Source: an uncultured Succinivibrio sp. (GTDB lineage: Bacteria > Pseudomonadota > Gammaproteobacteria > Enterobacterales > Succinivibrionaceae). From it: DNA of 64,000 nucleotides. Below the pieces are notes generated by a model. The model searched no databases. It saw nothing but the letters and a program-made list of their open reading frames with translations, and was not told the origin of the DNA. The position numbers and the translations under genes were made by a program. Every line of letters starts with the position of its first letter. Within the stretch, counting starts at the first letter, position 1. Shown here piece by piece: positions 18,388 to 27,506 of this stretch. The stretch is taken from assembly GCA_902785325.1 (NCBI GenBank), contig CACZXZ010000003.1, forward strand, positions 1 through 64,000, in the 5' to 3' direction.

Positions 18388-19848
18388 ATGACACAGCGTA
18401 CCATTACATTTACAGAAGCAGTTTACGCCCTTGATGAAGAGCGAACCGTTAATCTAGGATCTCTTACCATTCAACCAAACGATCTTATCGTACTAATTGG
18501 TGGTAATGGCAGTGGCAAAACCTCTGTAGCTAAAGCACTAAATGACGAATTAGAACTAAATTCAGGTGTTGCTCCAACTAACTACCATTCTGTTTTAGTT
18601 TCTTTTGAAAAACAGATGGAGTTGTTTGAAGCTGACTATCAGATGAGAAATTCTGATTGCACAACTCCTGAGGAAGAAATCGGTATTACTCCAGCCTCCT
18701 ACTTAAAAGATTGCGATGAGAGTTTACTTCCAGAGTTAATCAAAGGTTTAAAACTTGAAGCTTTAATGGAAAAACCAATTAGAACTTTATCTGGTGGTGA
18801 AGGTCGTAAAGTTTTAATTGCTAAAGCTTTAGCTTCAAAACCAAATCTAATTATTTTTGATACTCCATTCGATGCTTTAGATGTTGAGACTCGTGCTGAA
18901 CTTTTAAAACTAATTGAAGATATTCATACTGTTTATCAGACACCTACTGTTTTAATTGTTAACCGCCCATCTGAGATCCCTAACTCACTAACCTCCATGG
19001 GTATTATTCAAAACTGCAGTATCGTAAAACTAGCATCTCGTCAAGAAATAGAAGCAGATGAGGATGCAAAGGCACTTTTAGGTTACGCTAAGGTTCCTGT
19101 TGTAACCTTGCCTACACCTCCAGTAAAGGTTCGCATCCCAGAAATTGAAGGGGATACCATCGTTTCATTAAAGAACGTAACTGTTGAATATCAACGTGTA
19201 GTTTTAGATCACCTAAACTTTGAGGTTAAAAAAGGTGAGCAGTGGCATATCATGGGACCTAATGGTGCTGGTAAATCTACCCTCTTGTCCATGATCACAG
19301 GTGACAATCCTTTAGTGTATGCTAATGACGTAACCGTATTTGGCTTTAAGAGAGGCTCTGGTGAGTCTATTTGGGATATTAAAAAGTACTACGGTGTAGT
19401 CTCAGGTGCCCTTCATCTTGATTATCGTGTCAATGGCTCTGCTATTAACGTAGTGTTGTCAGGTTTCTATGATTCTATTGGTCTATATAACAAACCATCA
19501 GATGAGGAGATCATGATTGCAAGACGTTGGCTATCTCTAGCAGGTCTAGCTTCAAAAGAGCACGATTCCTTTAAAGCCTTATCATTTGGTCAACAAAGAT
19601 TATTACTTATTGTACGCGCTCTAGTTAAGAACCCACCACTATTGATCTTAGATGAGCCTCTACAAGGCTTAGATGGTTATGCTAGAGCTTTGGTAAAATC
19701 CTTTATTAGCTATGTAATGCAAAATGGTAAGACTAGTATTCTGTTTGTATCTCACCATCAAGAGGATTTACCTGAAGGCTTTACTAATAGACTAACCTTT
19801 GTACCAGATGGAGATAACTTCAAAGTAGTACAGGAAAAGTTAAACTAA
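18388..19848 (+). CDS. modF: Duplicated ABC ATPase ModF (PhrA)
   Basis: ModF is a soluble protein of two fused ABC ATPase domains, linked in E. coli to molybdenum metabolism by its operon, with no proven reaction. The 486 residues (490 in E. coli) include Walker A GGNGSGKTS near residue 38 and signature LSGGEGRK near 133, then a second domain with GPNGAGKST near 291, signature LSFGQQRLL and Walker B LLILDEPLQGLD. Segments such as IWDIKKYYGVVSGALHLDYRV identify ModF over other twin ABC proteins. In the first domain Walker B reads LIIFDTP: the catalytic Glu is Thr, so the first site is probably inactive or regulatory. It stands alone here with its own promoter and terminator; no mod transporter genes are near. 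Confidence 0.92.
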   Translation: MTQRTITFTEAVYALDEERTVNLGSLTIQPNDLIVLIGGNGSGKTSVAKALNDELELNSGVAPTNYHSVLVSFEKQMELFEADYQMRNSDCTTPEEEIGITPASYLKDCDESLLPELIKGLKLEALMEKPIRTLSGGEGRKVLIAKALASKPNLIIFDTPFDALDVETRAELLKLIEDIHTVYQTPTVLIVNRPSEIPNSLTSMGIIQNCSIVKLASRQEIEADEDAKALLGYAKVPVVTLPTPPVKVRIPEIEGDTIVSLKNVTVEYQRVVLDHLNFEVKKGEQWHIMGPNGAGKSTLLSMITGDNPLVYANDVTVFGFKRGSGESIWDIKKYYGVVSGALHLDYRVNGSAINVVLSGFYDSIGLYNKPSDEEIMIARRWLSLAGLASKEHDSFKALSFGQQRLLLIVRALVKNPPLLILDEPLQGLDGYARALVKSFISYVMQNGKTSILFVSHHQEDLPEGFTNRLTFVPDGDNFKVVQEKLN

Positions 19849-19856
19849 CTCTTAAA

Positions 19857-19886
19857 AATAAAGCTGCTTTTAGCAGCTTTATTTTT
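19857..19886. terminator. Bidirectional terminator between modF and proA
   Basis: Stem AATAAAGCTGC, loop TTTTA, stem GCAGCTTTATT, with T on the right and A on the left, between convergent genes. Confidence 0.88.
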
Positions 19887-19905
19887 GACTGTACCTATAG
19901 CTAGA

Positions 19906-21162
19906 TTAACGTCTAGTCAAATAGTCACCTTCACATACATATTGATAGGTTGTAAGCTCTTGTAAAGCCATAGGTCCACGAGCGTGAAGTTTCTGTGTAG
20001 AAATAGCAACTTCAGCACCTAAACCAAATTGACCACCGTCTGAAAAACGGGTGGAAGCATTTACATAGACACAAGCTGAGCCTGCTGCATGTGTAAAGAT
20101 TTTAGCGTTTTTAACGCTGTCAGTTAAAATAGCATCAGAGTGAGAGGCATGGTGCAATCTTAACTGCTCTACTGCTTCATAGACATCAGAAATTACTTTA
20201 ACGTTCATAGCTAAAGATAAAAACTCTCTGTCTAGATCTTCACTCTTACCCTCTTGTAAATAAGGGTAGTCTTTAAAGTAGTCATAAGCCACACCATGAG
20301 CAAAGACAGTAACTTGCTTCTCCTTTAATTTAGGAGTGAGTAACTCAATAAACTTTTGAGCAATTTTTTCGTGCAACAACAAAGTATCTAAAGAGTTACA
20401 AGCTGATGGTTTTTGAGTCTTGGCATTTATGATGATATCCACACAACGATTTAAATCAGCACTCTCATCTACAAAGATATGAGAAATACCAAAACCACCA
20501 ATTATTACAGGGATTGAGGATTCTTTTTGACACATTCTTTGTAGAGCTTCACCACCACGTGGAATTAACACATCGATATACTCGTTTAAGGCAAGCATTT
20601 TAGCTACATACTCTCTACTAGTATCATCTAAGAAGGTTACCATGTGCTCATCTAGGCCTAAGTTCTTTAAAGCAGAGCAAATTAGCTTATGCAATACTCT
20701 ATTGGTATTGATAGCTTCTTTACCACCACGTAAAAAACAAGCATTGCCAGATTTTAAGCATAAAGCTGCAATATCTACAGTCACGTTAGGACGAGCTTCG
20801 TAAATTACGCCTACCACGCCAAATGGAACTGCTCTCTTGTATAAAGTAAGACCATTTTCTAAAGTTCTGCCGTCATATAACCTATCGGTAGGATCGTCAA
20901 GTAAAGCAACCTTTTTAACGCCTTCTACCATTTCTGTAAAACGACTATCGTTTAAGGTTAAGCGATCTACTAAAGCTTGATTTAACTTATTATCACAAGC
21001 TTGTTGTACATCTAGTTTATTAGCAGAAAAGATCTCATCTTTATGCTCTTGCAACACCTTTGCAATGTTATTTAAAGCTTCATTCTTTTTAGAAGTTTCT
21101 AAAACTGCTAAATCATAAGAAGCGCGTCTACATGCTTTTGCTAATTCAACTATATCTGTCAT
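19906..21162 (-). CDS. proA: Gamma-glutamyl phosphate reductase
   Basis: ProA reduces gamma-glutamyl phosphate with NADPH to glutamate semialdehyde, which cyclises on the way to proline. The 418 residues (417 in E. coli) belong to the aldehyde dehydrogenase superfamily. The catalytic Cys lies in KTQKPSACNSLDT near residue 255, and VPFGVVGVIYEARPNVT and GLGAEVAISTQKLHARGPM are intact. The start codon follows the proB stop with no gap, so the two are translationally coupled and the products likely channel the labile acyl phosphate. It is the last gene of frsA-proB-proA. Confidence 0.97.
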   Translation of the reverse strand: MTDIVELAKACRRASYDLAVLETSKKNEALNNIAKVLQEHKDEIFSANKLDVQQACDNKLNQALVDRLTLNDSRFTEMVEGVKKVALLDDPTDRLYDGRTLENGLTLYKRAVPFGVVGVIYEARPNVTVDIAALCLKSGNACFLRGGKEAINTNRVLHKLICSALKNLGLDEHMVTFLDDTSREYVAKMLALNEYIDVLIPRGGEALQRMCQKESSIPVIIGGFGISHIFVDESADLNRCVDIIINAKTQKPSACNSLDTLLLHEKIAQKFIELLTPKLKEKQVTVFAHGVAYDYFKDYPYLQEGKSEDLDREFLSLAMNVKVISDVYEAVEQLRLHHASHSDAILTDSVKNAKIFTHAAGSACVYVNASTRFSDGGQFGLGAEVAISTQKLHARGPMALQELTTYQYVCEGDYLTRR

Positions 21163-22281
21163 TTACTTATCCACTAAAACTAAATCGTCACGATGAACAG
21201 CTACATCACCATGGGTAAAACCTAAAATGCTTTCAATATCCTTTGAATCATGCTTGATAATTAAGCTTAGTTCTTCAGAAGAATAGCGGGTTAAGCCTCT
21301 TGCAATTACCTTTCCATCAAGATCTTTTAACTGCACTGTAGCACCACGTAAGAACTCTTTTTCAACCCTTACAATACCCTTTGGCAGTAAGGAAGATCCC
21401 CTGCTTACAATAGCTTTGACAGCACCTTCATCTAAAACTAAGGAGCCTGCAGCTCTTGTTGCTGAACTTATCCAAGACTTACGTGCAAGAATTGGAGTTT
21501 TAGAAGGTTCAAAAGTGGTACCTACTCCTTTTCCTTGAACTAAATCTAAAATAGCTAATGGATTTTCACCTGAAGCGATAATCATTTTGACACCAGCCTC
21601 TGTTGCAGTTTTAGCTGCTTTAATCTTAGTTGCCATACCACCAGTACCTAGACTAGTACCAGAGCCACCTGCAATTTCAATAATATGCTCATCAATTTTT
21701 TCAACAGTTGTGATTAACTTTGCATTAGGATCTTTTCTAGGATCTGAGCTATACAAACCTTTTTGATCGGTCAATAGGATGACTAAATCTGCTTCAACTA
21801 AAACACCTGATAAAGCAGCTAAATTGTCATTATCACCAACTTTAATTTCAGATACACATACAGCATCATTCTCATTGATGATAGGGATGATTCCCATTTC
21901 TAATAAAGCAAATAAGGTATCACGAGCATTTAAGTAGCGGTCGCGATTATCAAGATCAGCTCTAGTAATTAGAATTTGACCTACTTTTAAATCATAAATT
22001 GAAAACAAAGATTCCCACTGCTCAATGAGTTTAACTTGACCAATAGAAGCTAACATCTGCTTGAAGCGTACTTCTTTTGGTAATTGAACATGATTTAAAA
22101 ATTCACGACCTGCGGCAATAGCACCTGAGGATACTAAGATAACCTCAGCCCCTTGCTCTTTTAATTTATGTACAGTTCTTACAATTTCAAGCATATGGGC
22201 TCTATCTAAATTTTTAGAGCCATTAGTTAAAGTGCTAGAGCCTAATTTGATAACAATTCTTTTATTCTTTAAAGAAGACAT
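21163..22281 (-). CDS. proB: Glutamate 5-kinase with PUA domain
   Basis: ProB phosphorylates glutamate at the gamma carboxyl, the feedback-controlled first step of proline synthesis. The 372 residues divide into an amino-acid kinase domain (VIKLGSSTLTNGS, VSSGAIAAGRE, NENDAV, GTGGMATKIKAAKTA) and a C-terminal PUA domain from about residue 280. Both domains match the E. coli enzyme (367). It starts 4 bases after the frsA stop with a GGAATTTAGAC spacer, so the ribosome site is weak and translation is probably coupled. No proline-responsive leader was seen. Confidence 0.97.
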   Translation of the reverse strand: MSSLKNKRIVIKLGSSTLTNGSKNLDRAHMLEIVRTVHKLKEQGAEVILVSSGAIAAGREFLNHVQLPKEVRFKQMLASIGQVKLIEQWESLFSIYDLKVGQILITRADLDNRDRYLNARDTLFALLEMGIIPIINENDAVCVSEIKVGDNDNLAALSGVLVEADLVILLTDQKGLYSSDPRKDPNAKLITTVEKIDEHIIEIAGGSGTSLGTGGMATKIKAAKTATEAGVKMIIASGENPLAILDLVQGKGVGTTFEPSKTPILARKSWISSATRAAGSLVLDEGAVKAIVSRGSSLLPKGIVRVEKEFLRGATVQLKDLDGKVIARGLTRYSSEELSLIIKHDSKDIESILGFTHGDVAVHRDDLVLVDK

Positions 22282-22285
22282 CTGT

Positions 22286-23545
22286 CTAAATTCCTAACTT
22301 CTCTTCTAAGAAGGAAACGATTTTAAATACTGCATCTTTAGCAAAAGATGCATAGCCTACATTGTCATGAGTGTACACAGTAAGATCTCTAAAATTATGT
22401 TTCATCAAATCAAGATCTGCATTAGAAACATAAGAGTCCTTAATCGCACACAGCAAGGTGGGGACTGTACATTGATTAGAGTTAGACAAAATGCCTTGCT
22501 CTTTTAAGGAGAAAATTTTAAATCGTGGGGTTAGAATATCCCAATTGCTTGCATCTAAGTTTAGTCGATTACAAAATGAAGATCTTAGACACAAAGGCAT
22601 GGAATCTAAGTATTCTTTGTCAGAAAAAATTGAATGCACGTAAGGTCTGTTTAAAATAATTGCTCTAACCTTATTAGGTTGCAAGATACAGGCTCTAAGA
22701 CAAGAGGCTGCACCTATATCACCGCCCATAAGAGCGATTCTTTTGGCATCAACATAAGGCAAACTTGCTAGATGATCAATAGCTTTCTCCACAAAGGCTG
22801 AATAATGATCATTTAAGTTTAATTTTTCACAAGCACCGATGCCTGGCATCTCAATTACGAACATTGCAATGTTCTTTGGCTTAAAGAAATCGTTATAGAT
22901 GCGGTAATAATTAGCAATACTATTACCATAGGAGCACACACAAATTACACAAGGTAATTGTTTTTCATTCGTAGGTAAATGAAGATAACCTGTAACCTTT
23001 TTATTATCTACTAAGAAGGTTTCTTCTCGAAGCTCTAAGGAATTTGGATCAACCTTATACATTTCCTTATAGTAACGACGACATAACACATCAGCATTAC
23101 TTGCCTGAGAATCACCTTTTAAATTTGGGTATGCTGCAATAGCAAAATATCGTGAGGCCATACGATATTGATGACTTGCTTGTACAAAATCCCCCTTTTC
23201 TATTGCATCATGAGCAATTTGAACTCTTCTTTGGGCAATAGTGCAAAACTCGTAAATCCAATTACCAGCACCATACTCTTTTACAGTATCTAAACACTCT
23301 TGCCTTGAACGAGGATTTTTAGATACACAGATATTAGATAAAGCTAAATCAATATCTAAAGGATTGCCACCGCCTAGAGTCCAAAGGAAACGGTGAATAG
23401 GACGATAAAAATCTTTTTCAAAACCATAAGCAAGATCAACTCTAGATAGTTTTGGCAGAGGGCACCCACTATTAGATATGACAGAGGTTTCTAAAAAATC
23501 AAACCTAGGTTTAAACAATTCTTCACTAAGATTTTCGTAAGTCAT
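22286..23545 (-). CDS. frsA: FrsA-family alpha/beta hydrolase-fold protein
   Basis: The protein aligns with E. coli FrsA (414 residues; here 419) along its length: NLSEELFKPRFDFLETS at the start, a helical domain with GAGNWIYEFCTIAQRR and IAAYPNLKGD, and an alpha/beta hydrolase domain with VTGYLHLPT and VIEMPGIGACEKL. E. coli FrsA binds the glucose phosphotransferase protein IIA-Glc and affects the respiration/fermentation balance; its enzymatic activity is disputed. The usual nucleophile elbow GxSxG reads GGDIGAA here, so a serine hydrolase mechanism is unlikely; E. coli FrsA also lacks the serine. It leads the operon into proBA. frsA also lies close to proBA in E. coli, so the neighbourhood is old. 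Ribosome site AAGGA. Confidence 0.88.
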   Translation of the reverse strand: MTYENLSEELFKPRFDFLETSVISNSGCPLPKLSRVDLAYGFEKDFYRPIHRFLWTLGGGNPLDIDLALSNICVSKNPRSRQECLDTVKEYGAGNWIYEFCTIAQRRVQIAHDAIEKGDFVQASHQYRMASRYFAIAAYPNLKGDSQASNADVLCRRYYKEMYKVDPNSLELREETFLVDNKKVTGYLHLPTNEKQLPCVICVCSYGNSIANYYRIYNDFFKPKNIAMFVIEMPGIGACEKLNLNDHYSAFVEKAIDHLASLPYVDAKRIALMGGDIGAASCLRACILQPNKVRAIILNRPYVHSIFSDKEYLDSMPLCLRSSFCNRLNLDASNWDILTPRFKIFSLKEQGILSNSNQCTVPTLLCAIKDSYVSNADLDLMKHNFRDLTVYTHDNVGYASFAKDAVFKIVSFLEEKLGI

Positions 23546-24021
23546 CTATCCGTCCTTAAACAAGTACTTAATTGTACCTAATATTTATAGATTGTGCATA
23601 GAATTGCAAAATGCTCTAAGAAATAGCAGATGAGTTTTCCACAGGTTAAAAATAGGAGTTTTCCACAGTTTCCACACTATTCCACAGAGTTTTCCACAGC
23701 TATTGTGAAAAAAGTGTAAAAATCATTGTGGGTTTAATACAATTTTTGAAAATGAAATGCTAAATTTAAGTTAAAGAAACGTTAATACATCAAAACTCAC
23801 TAAATTTTAAAAAAGTCAACAAAATTTCTTACTTTATGATCTAAAAGATATTTTTTAATAAAATTTTCATTTGTTACTATGTTTCGACAAAATTTAAGTA
23901 AAATTCTTGTCAATAGATATAATTTATAGGTTGATTTAAGAGCTAAATTGTAAATTCACCATGGTGAAAAATTTGGGGCATAAAATAACCAATTTAGACT
24001 AAATTCCACTATTTTCACAAA

Positions 24022-24045
24022 AGTTTTCCACAGCTGTGGAAAACT
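24022..24045. repeat. 24-bp perfect palindrome made of two face-to-face DnaA boxes
   Basis: Half site AGTTTTCCACAG is followed directly by its reverse complement. It is the only place in the cluster where a box is inverted; a third box follows after 2 bases (24046-24054). Such paired boxes favour cooperative DnaA binding; the perfect dyad could alternatively be the operator of another dimeric protein. Confidence 0.8.
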
Positions 24046-24729
24046 TTTTCCACAGTCTTACTTTTACAGTTTAAAAACTAATTTAAAACTCTATCTATTT
24101 GTTTTTATTATAATTTACTTATATTATTCACTTTCTTTGGATACGTTTTTTGAACTATATCTCATCGCAAAAAATTTAATATTTTTATTTTCCACCAAGT
24201 TTTCCACAGGTTGTTTAAAACTAAAAAATATCCATTCAAATTTTCAAAAATGAAAGTTTAGTTATTTAAAGAAATTTTTATACCGTTTATAAGATACTAA
24301 CATACTGATTTCTTGATATATTTTATTAAATTTTTAACGCTATTAAGTTTGTTTTCTCCAAAACTTCATTTTACTTAAAGCCGATTTTCTTCAAGAATTA
24401 CTTTTTTCCACACCTTATTTTCTAAGCTCTGGTGCAAAATTACTTTATCTATTTGATTTTACAATAAGTTTTGATAGTCAAGCACTTTTTAAAATTTGTT
24501 TTCCACAGAGGCAAAAGGTCCAATTTATCCTAATTATCCACAGTTTTCAACACAATCCACAGAGTTTTCCACAGCTGTTGATATTTTTTCCACAGGGTAT
24601 ATTTTTTTATCCAAAATTTATTTTCTGAAAGTCCTTTTTTGTTCCTATCTAAATTTTTTCAAATGAAAATTTTGGCTAATTTTGTACATTTTTGTACTTT
24701 ACTTTTTTTTATCCTGCCTTCTTTAAATT

Positions 24730-24738
24730 TGGTATGAT
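24730..24738 (+). promoter_or_regulatory. Extended -10-like element for murJ
   Basis: TGGTATGAT matches the extended -10 pattern with one change from TATAAT. It lies 27 bases upstream of the GTG start, giving a short leader that contains the AAAGGA ribosome site. Confidence 0.4.
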
Positions 24739-24764
24739 GTGCAAAAAAATTAAAGGATCTGCTC

Positions 24765-26330
24765 GTGAATACCAAACCTAAATCAAGACTCTTGCGCTCT
24801 GGCGCTGTAACAGCGTTTGCTACCTTTTTATCAAGAATTCTAGGCATGCTAAGAGATATTGCCATAGCTTCTATCTTAGGTGCTTCTTTATCTGCTGACG
24901 TTTACTTTTTTGCAAACAGAATTCCTAACTTTTTCCGTCGTCTATTTGCTGAAGGTGCTTTTTCACAAGCCTTTGTGCCTGTAATGAGTAAAACAAAAGA
25001 GTTAAACGATAAAAAGAAACTAGACGATCTTTTAAATAAAACTACAGGTACCTTAGCTACCATTGTGTTAGGGGTTACTTTAGTTGGTATGTTAGGATCC
25101 CCTATTTTTACAGCAATCTTTGGTTGGGGTTGGTTTCAGTCCTATTTAAACGGGGACAGTGATAGCATTAAGTTTGTGGAAGCTAGTTATCTTTTAAAAA
25201 TTACTTTTCCATACCTTTTCTTTATAACCTTAACTGCCATTACTAGTGCTATCTTAAACGTACATGGTAAGTTTTTAATTCCAGCAATTACCCCTTGTGT
25301 CTTAAACATTACCTTAATTACCACTGCTTATCTTGTAGCTCCTTACTTTAAAGATGCTAACGAGGTTTTAGCTTACGGTATGGTGGTAGGAGGTGTATTG
25401 CAACTATTATTGCAAATACCATTTATTATCAAATTAAAGATCTTTATCATTCCAAAATTTGATTGGCACCATGAAGGGGTAACTAAGATTAGAAAGCTAA
25501 TGCTTCCTGCTATTGTAGGTATCAGTGCAAGTCAAATTAACTTAATTGTAAACACAGCTTTAGCTTCTTTCTTAGCAACAGGAGCCATTTCTTATCTATA
25601 TTATTCTGACCGTTTACTAGAGTTTCCTATAGGTATTTTTGCAGTTGCTATTTCTACTGTGATTTTACCTGCCTTATCTAAAATTGATATTGAGGTAAAT
25701 AAAGACAAATATGTAAAAACTTTAGAATGGGGTATTAAGTTAGTACTACTTTTAGGTATCCCATCCATGTGTGGCATTATTGCCTTAAAAGAGCCTATCA
25801 TCAGAACTATCTTTATGCGTGGTGCTTTTACAAGCGAGCATGTACTTTTATCCTCAGCATCCCTTTTAGCTTCAATTTCAGGCCTTTGCGCCATCATGCT
25901 AGTAAGAGTTTTAGTGCAAGGTTTTGCCGCTATTGAAGATACTAAAACTCCTGTAAGATGCTCTTTAATAGCAATTTTTTCAAATATAGTGTTTAACTTA
26001 ATTCTTGTTTGGCCTTTAGATTATGTAGGTTTAGCTTTATCAACAGCTCTAGCTGCCTTTGTAAATCTGTCACTACTATTCTACTTTTTACACAAAAAGA
26101 GCATTTATACCTTATCTTTAAGTACTATTCTTTTCATTGTCAAAGCACTTTTAGCAGGTGCGCTGATGGGGGTAGTGTTAAAGTATTTAGCCCCTGAATT
26201 TGACGCTTGGGTTAAGATGACTACTTTTGAAGCTGCTTGCTATTTAGCTTTGTTTGTAAGCATTGGCTCTGTAATTTATGCTGCTACTTGCTTGCTCTTA
26301 GGTATCAAGCCATCAAGTATCAAAATGTAG
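24765..26330 (+). CDS. murJ: Lipid II flippase MurJ
   Basis: MurJ (MviN) moves lipid II across the inner membrane for peptidoglycan assembly and is essential. The 521 residues are almost entirely hydrophobic with about 14 membrane helices, as in E. coli (511). The N-terminal signature is present: FLSRILGMLRDIAIASILGAS, then FFANRIPNFFRRLFAEGAF and SQAFVPVM, with the arginines known to be required in the central cavity. The start is GTG with AAAGGA 7 bases upstream; an N-terminal basic stretch NTKPKSRLLRSG precedes helix 1. A single gene, transcribed away from the DnaA-box cluster. Confidence 0.96.
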   Translation: MNTKPKSRLLRSGAVTAFATFLSRILGMLRDIAIASILGASLSADVYFFANRIPNFFRRLFAEGAFSQAFVPVMSKTKELNDKKKLDDLLNKTTGTLATIVLGVTLVGMLGSPIFTAIFGWGWFQSYLNGDSDSIKFVEASYLLKITFPYLFFITLTAITSAILNVHGKFLIPAITPCVLNITLITTAYLVAPYFKDANEVLAYGMVVGGVLQLLLQIPFIIKLKIFIIPKFDWHHEGVTKIRKLMLPAIVGISASQINLIVNTALASFLATGAISYLYYSDRLLEFPIGIFAVAISTVILPALSKIDIEVNKDKYVKTLEWGIKLVLLLGIPSMCGIIALKEPIIRTIFMRGAFTSEHVLLSSASLLASISGLCAIMLVRVLVQGFAAIEDTKTPVRCSLIAIFSNIVFNLILVWPLDYVGLALSTALAAFVNLSLLFYFLHKKSIYTLSLSTILFIVKALLAGALMGVVLKYLAPEFDAWVKMTTFEAACYLALFVSIGSVIYAATCLLLGIKPSSIKM

Positions 26331-26451
26331 ACAACCATTTGATTATTTTAAAAATTTTGCACCTTCGTGCACAAATATAGTAATAACTCCATGAATTTGT
26401 ACTACTTTTAACTTATAGTTAGAAAAAAGAAGGCAAACTTGGAGGTAAGCT

Positions 26452-27369
26452 ATGAAGCAATACAATAATATTCTCGTTGTTGCTGAGCCTAAAAAAGATG
26501 TGCAACTAGCTTTAAAAAGAGCCCTTGAGATAACTCGTTATAATCCTAGGGCTACTATTACCTATTTTAGAGTTGCTTATGATTATAGCTATGACTTAAT
26601 TATTTTAAATAAAGTCAAAGAAAAGCTAGTAGTAAGTGATGTCGAGAAAACTTACCTTGAGCACATGGAAAAGGTGATTAGTGAGTACCGCACCGAAGAG
26701 AATTTAGATACTCCTATCATTCCTAAAGTAGTAGAAAGCAAGGATGTAGGTGAGGCGGTTATTGAGGAAGTAAACTCAGGTAACTATGATTTAATTATCA
26801 AAGCTGCTAACAACCACAGTGTGCTAGATTCTATTATCTTTACTCCTATTGATTGGTACATTCTAAGAAACTCAAAAGTACCTGTAATCATTGCTAAAGA
26901 AAATGGCTACGCTGAAGGTAGCAACATCGTGGTATGCGTTGATTTTGCAACCAAAAATCATAGTCAATCTAACCTTGCTATGCTTAGAGAGGCTCAAATC
27001 CTTGCTAAGTTAATTCATGGTACTATTCATTTAGTAAACTCAGCTCCTGTTTACTTACCAAGTATCATGATTGAAATTCCTCACTATTCACCAGCTCTTT
27101 ACGAGCAAAATATCGTTGATGAGCACAAGAATAGACTTAGAGATTTTGCCTTAAAGCACCATATTCCACTAGAGCAATGTCATACCAAAGAAGGTATGCC
27201 TGATGATGTAATACCAAAAGTATGCTCTCAATTAAAACCTTGCGCAGTCTTTATAGGATCTGCAGGTCGCAGTGGCATTATGGCAACCTTAATTGGCAAT
27301 ACTTGTGAAGAAATTGTCGATGAAATTGATGCTGATCTATTTGTACTAAGTAGCAAGGCTATCAACTAA
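26452..27369 (+). CDS. uspE: Universal stress protein UspE
   Basis: Two Usp domains in tandem (about residues 1-150 and 158-305), like E. coli UspE (316). The C-terminal motif GSAGRSGIMATLIGNT followed by CEEIVDEIDADLFVL is characteristic of UspE. UspE proteins lack clear ATP binding in one half, act in stress resistance and motility/adhesion balance, and are found in the cytoplasm. The ribosome site GGAGG lies 7 bases before ATG. A partial inverted repeat TGCAC-CTTC-GTGCA at about 26359 lies upstream and could end murJ or bind a regulator. The gene is closed by a long hairpin at 27393. Confidence 0.88.
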   Translation: MKQYNNILVVAEPKKDVQLALKRALEITRYNPRATITYFRVAYDYSYDLIILNKVKEKLVVSDVEKTYLEHMEKVISEYRTEENLDTPIIPKVVESKDVGEAVIEEVNSGNYDLIIKAANNHSVLDSIIFTPIDWYILRNSKVPVIIAKENGYAEGSNIVVCVDFATKNHSQSNLAMLREAQILAKLIHGTIHLVNSAPVYLPSIMIEIPHYSPALYEQNIVDEHKNRLRDFALKHHIPLEQCHTKEGMPDDVIPKVCSQLKPCAVFIGSAGRSGIMATLIGNTCEEIVDEIDADLFVLSSKAIN

Positions 27370-27392
27370 CCTTACTTAAGGCTTACATATAT

Positions 27393-27435
27393 AGTTGTGC
27401 AAATTAAGCTTAAAAGGCAAATTTGCACAACTTTT
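27393..27435 (+). terminator. Long-stem hairpin after uspE
   Basis: A perfect 13-bp stem AGTTGTGCAAATT / AATTTGCACAACT with a 14-base loop, followed by TTT then GGG. The T run is short, so termination is likely but not certain. Confidence 0.55.
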
Positions 27436-27506
27436 GGGAAATTTCTTTTAATTTTTTAAATAGCGTTTAAAATTAGCACATTGATTTTATATAAGAGCGC
27501 TATTTA

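Larger units (their letters stand above)
23546..24764. other. DnaA-box cluster in AT-rich DNA; candidate origin of replication or DnaA-titration site
   Basis: This 1.2-kb gene-free region lies between divergent frsA and murJ. It holds twelve exact matches to the DnaA-box consensus TT(A/T)TNCACA. Ten are TTTTCCACA on the plus strand, starting at 23635, 23659, 23690, 24024, 24046, 24200, 24404, 24499, 24565 and 24586. One is TTATCCACA at 24534, and one is TTTTCCACA on the minus strand at 24035-24043. Near matches lie at 23668 (GTTTCCACA), 23678 (TATTCCACA) and 24188 (TTTTCCACC). The boxes form left, middle and right groups separated by stretches of nearly pure A/T that could serve as unwinding elements. 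GATC sites are scarce. No dnaA, dnaN, mnmG or rpmH flanks it, so a datA-like titration role is the main alternative. Confidence 0.65.

Noticed and set aside
26359..26374. TGCAC-CTTC-GTGCA inverted repeat upstream of uspE as an NtrC or CRP site
   Set aside because: Spacing of 4 differs from NtrC (about 7) and the core is not CRP-like. It could just be the end of murJ transcripts; not called.
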